A stretch of 64,000 bases of DNA from Escherichia marmotae (GCF_002900365.1 NZ_CP025979.1:2480001-2544000); one strand, 5' to 3'; positions 1 to 9,006 are shown, counted from the stretch's first letter. The notes: generated by a model not told the origin, from the letters alone. Translations and numbers: made by a program.

Positions 1-434
1 CCGTTAACTGCCGGAATGTTGAGGATTTCACCCACCAGCAGACCAACCTGCTGGGCATAAAGGTCGGAAGAACCGTCACCACAGAGGATCAGATCAAAGC
101 CTGCTTTCTGCGCCGCGGCAGCCAGTGCAGTCGCAGTTTGTTGCGGCAGTGCCTGCTCGAACTGGTCATCAATCACCACAATCAGTTCATCCGGGCCGCG
201 AGACAGCACATCTTTACGTCCTTTGGCGTTAGTCAGGGCTTTGCCGCCCACACTTAAAGCCGTCACCTGCGCCTCAGTCGCCTGCTGTTTTAACTGGCAA
301 GCCGCTTCAATAGCGTTCAGATCATATTGGCTTATTTTCGCATCGGCTTTGCTGAGATCTAATGAACCATCAGCATTATTGATCGCAATATCCTGTTCAT
401 CAGGCACGCACTTATAGCAAGTAATAATCTTCAT
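1..434 (-). CDS. fixA: Electron transfer flavoprotein beta-type subunit FixA (5' part only)
   Basis: Only the first 144 or so residues are inside the window; the gene runs off the left edge. The protein starts MKIITCYKCVPDEQD and continues with the ETF-beta-like nucleotide-binding fold, including the segment LILCGDGSSD. In E. coli FixAB passes electrons to the crotonobetainyl-CoA reductase step of anaerobic carnitine reduction. The start at 434 lies head to head with caiT, with a 472-bp shared control region between them. This matches the known fixABCX/caiTABCDE arrangement. Identification is from recognised sequence and context; the rest of the gene cannot be assessed. Confidence 0.95.
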   Translation of the reverse strand, partial: MKIITCYKCVPDEQDIAINNADGSLDLSKADAKISQYDLNAIEAACQLKQQATEAQVTALSVGGKALTNAKGRKDVLSRGPDELIVVIDDQFEQALPQQTATALAAAAQKAGFDLILCGDGSSDLYAQQVGLLVGEILNIPAVN

Positions 435-906
435 TGCATCTCCAGAAATCATGAAGGAAACGTCGTTCATATCGGTGGTGTTAATTACAGATATCACGTC
501 ATTTAATTCTGGAATAAAACTTTAATCACCAATATTGAAAATGTCACACGTAGATAAATCCAACTTTCAATATTGCTAAGCGCCTCACCAATATTGAAAA
601 CACGGTGTTGAAAGAAGAAATTTTCAATATTGTTTTATGGATCACCAATATTGAAAGTCAGATGCTGGATTTTCACTCAAAACCAAACTCATTTGGTTGA
701 TTAATAACGAATATTTAAATTAAAACACTCTGTTTTTATCCGATAAAAACCTGTGATTACCATCACAGAATACAGCCAATTGAATACCCATTATGAGTTA
801 GTCATTAACGCGTTCACGAGGTTAATAATAATTATATTAAATGTTAACAAAAATAAAACAAACGGGAACGTGAAATAAATATTTATTTTTACAGTGGAAT
901 TAACTC
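435..906. promoter_or_regulatory. Divergent fixA-caiT control region with CaiF and CRP sites
   Basis: This 472-bp gap holds no gene. It has five copies of an 11-bp half-site: CAATATTGAAA at 530-540, 589-599 and 646-656, and its reverse TTTCAATATTG at 565-575 and 622-632. The last four form two inverted repeats with exactly 13-bp spacers, the arrangement reported for the activator CaiF. A perfect CRP-type palindrome, TGTGA-N6-TCACA, lies at 752-767. Bases 660-900 are AT-rich and should hold the caiT promoter. Anaerobic FNR dependence is known for E. coli; I could not pick a clear FNR box by eye. Confidence 0.85.
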
Positions 907-2421
907 ATGAAAGATGAAAAAAGAAAAACGGGAATAGAACCGAAGGTATTCTTTCCGCCGTTAATAATCGTTGGCATACTTTGCTGGCTTACAGTCAGAG
1001 ATTTGGATGCGGCGAATGTCGTTATTAATGCCGTATTCAGTTACGTCACCAATGTATGGGGATGGGCATTTGAATGGTATATGGTGGTCATGCTTTTCGG
1101 CTGGTTCTGGCTGGTGTTTGGCCCTTATGCCAAAAAGCGTTTAGGTAACGAACCACCCGAGTTCAGTACCGCCAGTTGGATCTTTATGATGTTCGCCTCC
1201 TGTACGTCAGCCGCCGTGCTGTTCTGGAGATCGATTGAGATCTACTACTACATCTCCACGCCGCCATTTGCTTTAGAGCCAAACTCCACTGGCGCGAAAG
1301 AGCTGGGGCTGGCCTACAGTTTGTTCCACTGGGGGCCGTTACCGTGGGCGACTTACAGTTTCCTTTCCGTCGCCTTCGCGTACTTCTTCTTCGTTCGCAA
1401 AATGGATGTGATTCGCCCCAGTTCCACCCTGGTGCCGCTGGTGGGTGAAAAACACGCCAAAGGGTTGTTTGGTACTATCGTCGATAACTTCTACCTGGTG
1501 GCGCTGATCTTCGCAATGGGCACCAGTCTCGGCCTTGCCACACCGCTGGTGACCGAGTGTATGCAGTATCTGTTTGGTATTCCGCATACCCTGCAACTGG
1601 ATGCCATTATCATTACCTGCTGGATCATCCTCAACGCTATCTGCGTGGCCTGTGGTCTGCAAAAAGGGGTAAAAATCGCCAGCGATGTGCGCAGCTATTT
1701 GAGTTTCCTGATGCTCGGCTGGGTGTTCATCGTCAGCGGTGCCAGCTTCATCATGAACTACTTCACCGACTCGGTGGGGATGTTGCTGATGTATCTGCCG
1801 CGCATGCTGTTCTATACCGATGCCGTTGGCAAAGGCGGCTTCCCGCAGGGATGGACCGTATTCTACTGGGCATGGTGGGTGATTTACGCCATCCAGATGA
1901 GCATCTTCCTGGCGCGTATCTCCCGTGGTCGAACCGTGCGTGAACTGTGCTTCGGTATGGTGATGGGGCTGACAGCATCCACCTGGATCCTGTGGACTGT
2001 ACTCGGTAGTAATACTCTGCTGTTGATGGATAAAAACATCATCAACATTCCGAATCTGATCGAACAGTACGGCGTGGCGCGCGCCATCATCGAAACCTGG
2101 GCCGCTCTGCCTCTCAGCACCGCCACCATGTGGGACTTCTTTATTCTCTGCTTTATTGCCACTGTCACCCTGATTAACGCCTGCTCTTACACCCTGGCGA
2201 TGTCCACCTGTCGTGAAGTGCGCGACGGCGAAGAACCACCGCTGCTGGTGCGCATTGGCTGGTCAATTCTGGTTGGCATTATCGGCATTGTTCTGCTGGC
2301 GCTCGGCGGCCTGAAACCGATTCAAACCGCCATTATCGCCGGAGGATGCCCGCTGTTCTTCGTCAACATTATGGTGACGCTCTCCTTTATTAAAGACGCG
2401 AAACAGAACTGGAAAGATTAA
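907..2421 (+). CDS. caiT: L-carnitine/gamma-butyrobetaine antiporter CaiT
   Basis: A 504-residue BCCT-family inner-membrane transporter, full length, with many hydrophobic segments. It exchanges L-carnitine for gamma-butyrobetaine without needing sodium. Substrate-site residues known from the E. coli structure are present: W107, E111, Y114, W142, Arg262 (the residue that substitutes for a sodium ion), W316, W323, W324, Y327 and M331. One residue looks wrong: codon 108 is AGA (Arg) where the family's WG-S/V-x-E motif has Gly, directly between W107 and E111. The start at 907 gives the expected length. It is the first gene of the cai operon, 28 bp before caiA. Confidence 0.96.
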   Translation: MKDEKRKTGIEPKVFFPPLIIVGILCWLTVRDLDAANVVINAVFSYVTNVWGWAFEWYMVVMLFGWFWLVFGPYAKKRLGNEPPEFSTASWIFMMFASCTSAAVLFWRSIEIYYYISTPPFALEPNSTGAKELGLAYSLFHWGPLPWATYSFLSVAFAYFFFVRKMDVIRPSSTLVPLVGEKHAKGLFGTIVDNFYLVALIFAMGTSLGLATPLVTECMQYLFGIPHTLQLDAIIITCWIILNAICVACGLQKGVKIASDVRSYLSFLMLGWVFIVSGASFIMNYFTDSVGMLLMYLPRMLFYTDAVGKGGFPQGWTVFYWAWWVIYAIQMSIFLARISRGRTVRELCFGMVMGLTASTWILWTVLGSNTLLLMDKNIINIPNLIEQYGVARAIIETWAALPLSTATMWDFFILCFIATVTLINACSYTLAMSTCREVRDGEEPPLLVRIGWSILVGIIGIVLLALGGLKPIQTAIIAGGCPLFFVNIMVTLSFIKDAKQNWKD

Positions 2422-2449
2422 TTACCCCAAAATATCAAGAGGTTGAAAG

Positions 2450-3592
2450 ATGGATTTTAATTTAAATGATGAGCAGGAACTGTTTGTCGCCGGTATCCGA
2501 GAACTGATGGCCAGCGAAAACTGGGAAGCCTATTTTGCCCAGTGTGACCGTGACAGCGTCTACCCGGAGCGTTTTGTCAAAGCCCTGGCGGATATGGGTA
2601 TCGACAGTCTGCTGCTCCCGGAAGAGCACGGTGGTCTGGACGCGGGATTCGTTACCCTCGCCGCAGTGTGGATGGAACTGGGTCGTTTGGGGGCACCAAC
2701 TTATGTGCTGTACCAGTTGCCGGGCGGGTTCAACACTTTCCTGCGTGAAGGTACACAGGAGCAGATCGACAAGATCATGGCTTTCCGCGGCACCGGTAAG
2801 CAGATGTGGAACTCAGCGATTACCGAACCGGGCGCTGGTTCCGATGTGGGTAGCCTGAAAACGACTTATACCCGTAGAGATGGTAAGATTTATCTTAATG
2901 GTAGTAAGTGTTTTATTACCAGTAGCGCCTACACCCCATATATCGTGGTGATGGCGCGCGACGGCGCTTCTCCGGACAAACCTGTCTACACCGAATGGTT
3001 TGTCGATATGAGCAAACCAGGAATCAAAGTGACCAAACTTGAGAAGCTCGGTCTGCGTATGGATAGCTGCTGTGAAATCACCTTTGACGATGTGGAACTG
3101 GACGAGAGAGACATGTTCGGTCGCGAAGGTAACGGCTTTAACCGCGTAAAAGAAGAGTTCGACCACGAACGTTTCCTGGTAGCCCTCACCAACTACGGTA
3201 CTGCGATGTGCGCCTTTGAAGATGCGGCGCGCTACGCCAACCAGCGCGTGCAGTTTGGTGAAGCGATCGGTCGTTTTCAGTTGATTCAGGAAAAATTCGC
3301 CCATATGGCGATCAAATTAAACTCCATGAAAAACATGCTCTATGAAGCAGCGTGGAAAGCGGATAACGGCACCATTACTTCTGGCGATGCGGCAATGTGC
3401 AAATACTTCTGCGCCAATGCGGCATTTGAAGTGGTGGACAGCGCAATGCAGGTGCTGGGCGGTGTCGGGATTGCGGGCAACCACCGCATCAGCCGCTTCT
3501 GGCGTGACCTGCGTGTAGACCGCGTCTCCGGAGGATCTGACGAAATGCAGATCCTGACGCTGGGTCGTGCGGTGCTGAAGCAATACCGCTAA
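2450..3592 (+). CDS. caiA: Crotonobetainyl-CoA reductase CaiA
   Basis: A 380-residue flavoprotein of the acyl-CoA dehydrogenase family. It reduces crotonobetainyl-CoA to gamma-butyrobetainyl-CoA in the anaerobic carnitine pathway, taking electrons from FixAB. The acyl-CoA dehydrogenase signature AITEPGAGSDVG is seen in the middle, and the C-terminal helical domain ends with RISRFWRDLRVDRVSGG, typical of the family. An AGAGGTTGAAAG ribosome-binding stretch sits before ATG 2450. The gene is intact. It is followed, unusually, by almost 1 kb of tandem BIME repeats before caiB. Confidence 0.97.
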   Translation: MDFNLNDEQELFVAGIRELMASENWEAYFAQCDRDSVYPERFVKALADMGIDSLLLPEEHGGLDAGFVTLAAVWMELGRLGAPTYVLYQLPGGFNTFLREGTQEQIDKIMAFRGTGKQMWNSAITEPGAGSDVGSLKTTYTRRDGKIYLNGSKCFITSSAYTPYIVVMARDGASPDKPVYTEWFVDMSKPGIKVTKLEKLGLRMDSCCEITFDDVELDERDMFGREGNGFNRVKEEFDHERFLVALTNYGTAMCAFEDAARYANQRVQFGEAIGRFQLIQEKFAHMAIKLNSMKNMLYEAAWKADNGTITSGDAAMCKYFCANAAFEVVDSAMQVLGGVGIAGNHRISRFWRDLRVDRVSGGSDEMQILTLGRAVLKQYR

Positions 3593-3596
3593 ATCC

Positions 3597-4531
3597 GTGC
3601 GCTGCCTGATGCGCTTCGCTTATCAGGCCTACAGGAGCACAAATGTAGGCCGGATAAGGCGGTTACGCCGCATCCGGCAACCGTGCGGCGATGCCTGATG
3701 CGCTTCGCTTATCAGACCTACAAGAGCACAAATGCAGGCCGGATAAGGCGGTTACGCCGCATCCGGCAACCGTGCGGCGATGCCTGATGCGCTTCGCTTA
3801 TCAGGCCTACAAGAGCACAAATGCAGGCCGGATAAGGCGGTTACGCCGCATCCGGCAACCGTGCGGCGATGCCTGATGCGCTTTGCTTATCAGGCCTACA
3901 GGAGCACAAATGCAGGCCGGATAAGGCGGTTACGCCGCATCCGGCAACCGTGCGGCGATGCCTGATGCGCTTTGCTTATCAGCCCTACAAGAGCACAAAT
4001 TGTAGGCCGGATAAGGCGGTTACGCCGCATCCGGCAACCGTGCGGCGATGCCTGATGCGCTTCGCTTATCAGGCCTACAAGAGCACAAATGCAGGCCGGA
4101 TAAGGCGGTTACGCCGCATCCGGCAACCGTGCGGCGATGCCTGATGCGCTTTGCTTATCAGGCCTACGGGAGCACAAATGCAGGCCGGATAAGGCGTTCA
4201 CGCCGCATCCGGCAACCGTGCGGCGATGCCTGATGCGCTTTGCTTATCAGGCCTACAAGAGCACAAATTGTAGGCCGGATAAGGCGGTTACGCCGCATCC
4301 GGCAACCGTGCGGCGATGCCTGATGTGCTTCGCTTATCAGGCCTACGGGAGCACAAATGCAGGCCGGATAAGGCGGTTACGCCGCATCCGGCAACCGTGC
4401 GGCGATGCCTGATGCGCTTCGCTTATCAGGCCTACAAGAGCACAAATTGTAGGCCGGATAAGGCGGTTACGCCGCATCCGGCAACCGTGCGGCGATGCCT
4501 GATGTGCTTCGCTTATCAGGCTTACAAAGGC
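3597..4531. repeat. Expanded BIME array: ten 89/90-bp REP-pair units plus a partial unit
   Basis: Units begin with TGCCTGATG near 3602, 3691, 3780, 3869, 3958, 4048, 4137, 4226, 4316 and 4405, and a partial eleventh starts near 4495. Each full unit has two oppositely oriented REP palindromes: one around GCCTGATGCGCTTCGC..ATCAGGC and one around GCCGGATAAGGCGG..CGCATCCGGC. That makes 21 REPs in all. Units differ at a few bases (CTTCG or TTTG loop, acaag/acagg/acggg linker). The 90-bp units have aaattgtagg where most others have aaatgcagg. The array fills nearly the whole caiA-caiB gap, within the operon. REP/BIME elements can bind gyrase, IHF or Pol I and can stabilise or attenuate mRNA; the effect here is unknown. 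Confidence 0.97.
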
Positions 4532-4556
4532 TACACACATTTTTCAGGAGCTAATA

Positions 4557-5774
4557 ATGGATCATCTACCGATGCCGAAATTCGGGCCGCTGGCCGGATT
4601 ACGGGTTGTCTTCTCCGGTATCGAAATCGCCGGGCCGTTCGCCGGACAAATGTTCGCAGAATGGGGCGCAGAAGTTATCTGGATCGAAAACGTCGCCTGG
4701 GCCGACACCATCCGCGTTCAACCAAATTACCCGCAGCTTTCCCGCCGCAATTTGCACGCGCTGTCGTTAAATATCTTCAAAGATGAAGGCCGCGAAGCGT
4801 TTCTGAAATTAATGGAAACCACCGATATCTTCATCGAAGCCAGTAAAGGCCCGGCCTTTGCTCGCCGTGGCATTACTGATGAAGTGCTATGGCAGCACAA
4901 CCCGAAACTGGTTATCGCTCACCTGTCCGGTTTTGGTCAGTATGGCACCGAGGAGTACACCAATCTTCCAGCCTATAACACCATTGCACAGGCCTTCAGT
5001 GGCTACCTGATTCAGAACGGCGATGTTGACCAGCCAATGCCTGCTTTCCCGTACACCGCTGACTACTTCTCCGGCCTGACCGCCACCACCGCGGCGCTGG
5101 CAGCACTGCATAAAGTGCGCGAAACCGGCAAAGGCGAAAGCATCGACATCGCCATGTATGAAGTGATGCTGCGCATGGGTCAGTACTTCATGATGGACTA
5201 CTTCAACGGCGGCGAAATGTGCCCGCGCATGACCAAAGGGAAAGATCCCTACTACGCCGGTTGCGGTCTGTACAAATGTGCCGATGGCTACATCGTGATG
5301 GAACTGGTGGGCATTACCCAGATTGCAGAGTGCTTTAAAGATATTGGCCTCGAGCATCTGCTCGGTACGCCGGAAATTCCGCAAGGCACTCAGCTTATCC
5401 ACCGTATCGAATGCCCTTACGGCCCTCTGGTAGAAGAGAAACTCGATGCCTGGCTGGCGGCACACACGATAGCAGAAGTAAAAGAACGCTTTGCCGAACT
5501 GAATATCGCCTGCGCCAAAGTGCTGACCGTGCCGGAGCTGGAAAGCAATCCACAGTACGTTGCCCGCGAATCAATCACCCAGTGGCAAACGATGGATGGC
5601 CGTACCTGCAAAGGGCCGAACGTTATGCCGAAATTCAAAAATAACCCTGGCCAAATCTGGCGCGGAATGCCGTCGCACGGCATGGACACCGCTGCCATTT
5701 TGAAAACCATCGGCTACAGCGAAAACGACATTCAGGAGTTGGTCAGCAAAGGTCTGGCCAAAGTTGAGGACTAA
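4557..5774 (+). CDS. caiB: L-carnitine CoA-transferase CaiB
   Basis: A 405-residue family III CoA-transferase. It moves CoA from gamma-butyrobetainyl-CoA or crotonobetainyl-CoA to L-carnitine. The catalytic aspartate known from the E. coli structure, D169, is present in the segment FPYTADYF, and the N-terminal GPLAGLRVVF and SRRNLHALSLN segments are typical of the family. An AGGAG box sits 8 bases before ATG 4557, immediately after the BIME array. Length is as expected. Translation does not depend on coupling to caiA because the repeat array separates the two genes by 964 bp. Confidence 0.97.
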   Translation: MDHLPMPKFGPLAGLRVVFSGIEIAGPFAGQMFAEWGAEVIWIENVAWADTIRVQPNYPQLSRRNLHALSLNIFKDEGREAFLKLMETTDIFIEASKGPAFARRGITDEVLWQHNPKLVIAHLSGFGQYGTEEYTNLPAYNTIAQAFSGYLIQNGDVDQPMPAFPYTADYFSGLTATTAALAALHKVRETGKGESIDIAMYEVMLRMGQYFMMDYFNGGEMCPRMTKGKDPYYAGCGLYKCADGYIVMELVGITQIAECFKDIGLEHLLGTPEIPQGTQLIHRIECPYGPLVEEKLDAWLAAHTIAEVKERFAELNIACAKVLTVPELESNPQYVARESITQWQTMDGRTCKGPNVMPKFKNNPGQIWRGMPSHGMDTAAILKTIGYSENDIQELVSKGLAKVED

Positions 5775-5778
5775 ACGC

Positions 5779-5810
5779 GTGGTGCTAGTTGGCTTGCCTG
5801 ACTAGCACCC
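5779..5810 (+). other. Perfect 9-bp hairpin between caiB and caiC
   Basis: GGTGCTAGT and ACTAGCACC face each other across a short loop shortly after the caiB stop codon. No T-run follows, so it is not a standard intrinsic terminator. It may be an mRNA processing or stability element inside the operon; this is inference. Confidence 0.55.
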
Positions 5811-5846
5811 GCCCAATAACAAACGAACAAAATGGATAGAGGTGCA

Positions 5847-7400
5847 ATGGATATCATTGGCGGACAACATCTACGTCAAATGTGGGACGATCTGGCGGAC
5901 GTTTACGGTCATAAAACGGCGCTAATTTGTGAATCCAGCGGCGGGAACGTCAACCGGTATAGTTATCTTGAGTTAAATCAAGAAATTAACCGCACGGCAA
6001 ACCTGTTTTATACGTTGGGAATTCGCAAAGGCGACAAGGTCGCGCTGCATCTCGACAACTGCCCGGAATTTATCTTTTGCTGGTTCGGGTTGGCAAAAAT
6101 TGGCGCGATTATGGTGCCGATTAATGCCCGACTGCTGCGTGAAGAGAGCGCGTGGATCCTGCAAAACAGCCAGGCGTGTCTGTTGGTGACCAGTGCACAA
6201 TTTTATCCTATGTATCGGCAGATTCAGCAGGAAGATGCCACGCAACTACGGCATATTTGCCTGACCGATGTGGCGCTTCCCGCTGGTGATGGTGCCAGTT
6301 CGTTTGCACAACTAAAAACTCAGCAACCTGCAACCTTGTGCTATGCCCCGCCGTTATCGACCGACGATACGGCGGAAATTCTTTTTACCTCCGGTACAAC
6401 CTCCCGCCCGAAAGGGGTGGTAATTACCCATTACAATCTGCGCTTCGCCGGATATTACTCCGCCTGGCAATGTGCAGTGCGTGACGATGATGTCTACCTG
6501 ACGGTGATGCCTGCGTTTCATATCGATTGCCAGTGTACTGCGGCGATGGCGGCATTTTCGGCGGGTGCGACCTTTGTGCTGGTGGAAAAATACAGCGCCC
6601 GCGCCTTCTGGGGGCAAGTACAAAAGTATCGCGCCACCGTCACCGAATGTATTCCGATGATGATCCGCACCCTGATGGTACAACCACCTTCTGCGAACGA
6701 TAGGCAACACTGCCTGCGGGAAGTGATGTTTTACCTCAACCTGTCAGAGCAGGAAAAAGACGCGTTTTGTGAACGCTTCGGCGTCCGCTTGCTGACGTCT
6801 TACGGGATGACAGAAACCATCGTCGGCATTATCGGCGATCGCCCCGGCGATAAGCGTCGCTGGCCGTCGATTGGTCGTGCAGGATTTTGCTACGAAGCGG
6901 AGATCCGCGACGATCACAATCGCCCACTCCCCGCGGGGGAGATTGGCGAAATCTGCATTAAAGGCGAACCAGGGAAAACCATCTTCAAAGAATATTTTCT
7001 CAATCCGCAGGCCACCGCCAGAGTCCTGGAAGCCGATGGCTGGTTGCATACCGGCGATACGGGATACCGCGACGAAGAGGGCTTTTTTTACTTCGTCGAT
7101 CGTCGCTGCAATATGATCAAACGCGGTGGCGAGAATGTCTCTTGTGTAGAGCTGGAAAATATTATCTCCGCGCATCCAAAAATTCAGGACATTGTGGTCG
7201 TTGGTATTAAAGATTCTATTCGTGATGAAGCCATCAAAGCGTTTGTGGTGCTGAATGAAGGCGAAACATTGAGCGAAGAAGAATTTTTCTTCTTCTGTGA
7301 GCAGAATATGGCGAAATTTAAAGTGCCATCTTATCTGGAAATCAGAAAAGATCTGCCGCGTAACTGTTCGGGGAAAATAATCAGAAAGACTCTTAAATAA
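5847..7400 (+). CDS. caiC: Carnitine/crotonobetaine-CoA ligase CaiC
   Basis: A 517-residue AMP-forming acyl-CoA synthetase that activates carnitine, crotonobetaine or gamma-butyrobetaine with CoA and ATP. The P-loop-like adenylation motif FTSGTTSRPKGVV is near residue 180. The later motifs LTSYGMTET, GWLHTGDTGY and FVDRRCNMIKRGGENV are in the expected order, and the C-terminal lysine motif NCSGKIIRK is present. An upstream in-frame ATG exists at 5832, but ATG 5847 is preceded by AGAGGTGC at good spacing and gives the usual 517 residues, so I chose it. Intact. Confidence 0.96.
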   Translation: MDIIGGQHLRQMWDDLADVYGHKTALICESSGGNVNRYSYLELNQEINRTANLFYTLGIRKGDKVALHLDNCPEFIFCWFGLAKIGAIMVPINARLLREESAWILQNSQACLLVTSAQFYPMYRQIQQEDATQLRHICLTDVALPAGDGASSFAQLKTQQPATLCYAPPLSTDDTAEILFTSGTTSRPKGVVITHYNLRFAGYYSAWQCAVRDDDVYLTVMPAFHIDCQCTAAMAAFSAGATFVLVEKYSARAFWGQVQKYRATVTECIPMMIRTLMVQPPSANDRQHCLREVMFYLNLSEQEKDAFCERFGVRLLTSYGMTETIVGIIGDRPGDKRRWPSIGRAGFCYEAEIRDDHNRPLPAGEIGEICIKGEPGKTIFKEYFLNPQATARVLEADGWLHTGDTGYRDEEGFFYFVDRRCNMIKRGGENVSCVELENIISAHPKIQDIVVVGIKDSIRDEAIKAFVVLNEGETLSEEEFFFFCEQNMAKFKVPSYLEIRKDLPRNCSGKIIRKTLK

Positions 7401-7506
7401 ATGAAACCGCGGGAATTATCTCGCCAGCTAATAATCACACCATAAAATAATATGCATTTTTTGCAGGGCATTGTCGTCCCTGAAAAAGCAAAAATGGAGA
7501 AAAGGA

Positions 7507-8292
7507 ATGAGTGAATCATTACATCTGACCCGCAATGGATCAATTCTGGAAATTACCCTTGACCGCCCAAAAGCTAATGCAATTGATGCTAAAACCAGCT
7601 TTGAAATGGGCGAAGCATTTCTTAATTTCCGTGACGATCCGCAATTACGCGTCGCCATTATTACCGGTGCCGGAGAAAAATTCTTTTCCGCTGGCTGGGA
7701 TTTAAAAGCGGCAGCAGAAGGCGAAGCACCAGATGCTGACTTCGGCCCAGGCGGTTTTGCCGGATTAACTGAAATTTTCAATCTCGATAAACCGGTCATC
7801 GCAGCCGTGAACGGCTACGCCTTTGGCGGTGGCTTTGAACTGGCGCTGGCAGCAGATTTTATTGTTTGTGCCAATAACGCCAGTTTTGCCCTACCGGAAG
7901 CTAAACTGGGCATCGTTCCGGACAGCGGCGGCGTGCTGCGTCTGCCGAAGATCCTGCCGCCTGCTATCGTCAATGAAATGGTGATGACTGGCAGACGGAT
8001 GGGCGCAGAAGAGGCGCTGCGTTGGGGGATTGTCAACCGCGTGGTTAGCCAGGCGGAGCTAATGGATAACGCCCGCGAACTGGCACAGCAACTGGTTAAT
8101 AGCGCCCCGCTGGCGATTGCGGCGCTAAAAGAGATCTACCGCACCACCAGCGAAATGCCGGTCGAAGAGGCGTATCGTTTTATTCGCAGCGGCGTGTTGC
8201 AACATTACCCTGCAGTGCTGCATTCGGAAGATGCCATTGAAGGGCCACTGGCGTTTGCTGAGAAGCGCGATCCAGTGTGGAAAGGGCGTTAA
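7507..8292 (+). CDS. caiD: Crotonobetainyl-CoA hydratase CaiD
   Basis: A 261-residue crotonase (enoyl-CoA hydratase) family enzyme that interconverts crotonobetainyl-CoA and L-carnitinyl-CoA. Family features seen: the oxyanion-hole segment ITGAGEKFFSAGWDLKA, the glycine-rich AVNGYAFGGGFELALAADF, and PEAKLGIVPDSGG. An in-frame ATG lies further upstream, but AAAAGGA directly before ATG 7507 and family length support this start. The stop is 5 bp before the caiE start codon, suggesting coupled translation. Confidence 0.97.
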   Translation: MSESLHLTRNGSILEITLDRPKANAIDAKTSFEMGEAFLNFRDDPQLRVAIITGAGEKFFSAGWDLKAAAEGEAPDADFGPGGFAGLTEIFNLDKPVIAAVNGYAFGGGFELALAADFIVCANNASFALPEAKLGIVPDSGGVLRLPKILPPAIVNEMVMTGRRMGAEEALRWGIVNRVVSQAELMDNARELAQQLVNSAPLAIAALKEIYRTTSEMPVEEAYRFIRSGVLQHYPAVLHSEDAIEGPLAFAEKRDPVWKGR

Positions 8293-8297
8293 CAACC

Positions 8298-8888
8298 GTG
8301 AGCTATTACGCCTTTGAAGGGTTAATTCCGGTGGTTCACCCGACGGCGTTTGTTCATCCCAGTGCAGTATTGATTGGCGATGTAATTGTGGAAGCCGGCG
8401 TTTACATCGGCCCCCTCTCCTCGCTACGCGGTGATTACGGACGGCTGATTGTACAAGCAGGAGCCAATATTCAGGATGGCTGCATCATGCACGGCTACTG
8501 CGACACTGACACCATTGTGGGGGAAAACGGTCATATCGGTCATGGTGCTATCCTGCATGGCTGTATGATTGGCCGTGATGCCCTGGTCGGGATGAACAGT
8601 GTGATTATGGATGGCGCGGTCATTGACGAAGAAAGCATTGTTGCCGCCATGAGTTTTGTCAAAGCGGGCTTTAGCGGCGAGAAACGTCAGTTGTTGATGG
8701 GCACGCCAGCCCGTGCGGTGCGCAGCGTCAGCGATGAAGAGTTGCACTGGAAGCGGTTGAATACCAAAGAATATCAGGATTTGGTCGGGCGCTGCCATGC
8801 ATCGTTACGAGAAACACAACCGTTGAGGCAAATGGAGGAAAATCGCCCCCGTTTACAGGGGACGACGAATGTGACGCCAAAGCGGTAA
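8298..8888 (+). CDS. caiE: CaiE, hexapeptide-repeat protein of the carnitine operon
   Basis: A 196-residue left-handed beta-helix (gamma-class carbonic anhydrase/transferase-like) protein. Hexapeptide repeats run from about residue 10 to 125 (for example HPTAFVHPSAVLIGDVIV and VGENGHIGHGAILHG). In E. coli its overproduction stimulates CaiB and CaiD activity, perhaps through cofactor supply, but its exact reaction is not settled. The GTG at 8298 gives the standard length and has only a weak ribosome-binding site, consistent with coupling to caiD 5 bp upstream. A REP pair follows. Confidence 0.93.
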   Translation: MSYYAFEGLIPVVHPTAFVHPSAVLIGDVIVEAGVYIGPLSSLRGDYGRLIVQAGANIQDGCIMHGYCDTDTIVGENGHIGHGAILHGCMIGRDALVGMNSVIMDGAVIDEESIVAAMSFVKAGFSGEKRQLLMGTPARAVRSVSDEELHWKRLNTKEYQDLVGRCHASLRETQPLRQMEENRPRLQGTTNVTPKR

Positions 8889-8898
8889 CATCGTCGGA

Positions 8899-8979
8899 CG
8901 TGGCGTAAATGCCTTATCCGACCTGGCCGGAGAGCCCCCGTAGGCCAGATAAGATGCACCAGCATCGCATCCGGCAACC
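8899..8979. repeat. REP/BIME elements between caiE and caiF
   Basis: Two REP-like palindromes lie between the convergent caiE and caiF genes: a degenerate copy around 8899-8931 and a fuller one (TAGGCCAGATAAG..GCATCCGGCAACC) at 8941-8979. Confidence 0.85.
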
Positions 8980-9006
8980 AGGTCTCGCGATATCCACAAG
9001 ATTAAA

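Noticed and set aside
3597..4531. Possible CRISPR array
   Set aside because: The repeats are directly adjacent 89/90-bp units made of REP palindromes, with no unique spacers and no cas genes.
3691..4786. Overlapping 61-156 residue frames starting MPDALRLSGLQEHK in the caiA-caiB gap
   Set aside because: They are translations of the BIME repeat in successive frames, each restarting every unit; no ribosome-binding sites and no independent protein character.
5832..5846. Upstream ATG for caiC
   Set aside because: ATG 5847 has a better placed AGAGGT box and gives the usual 517-residue protein.
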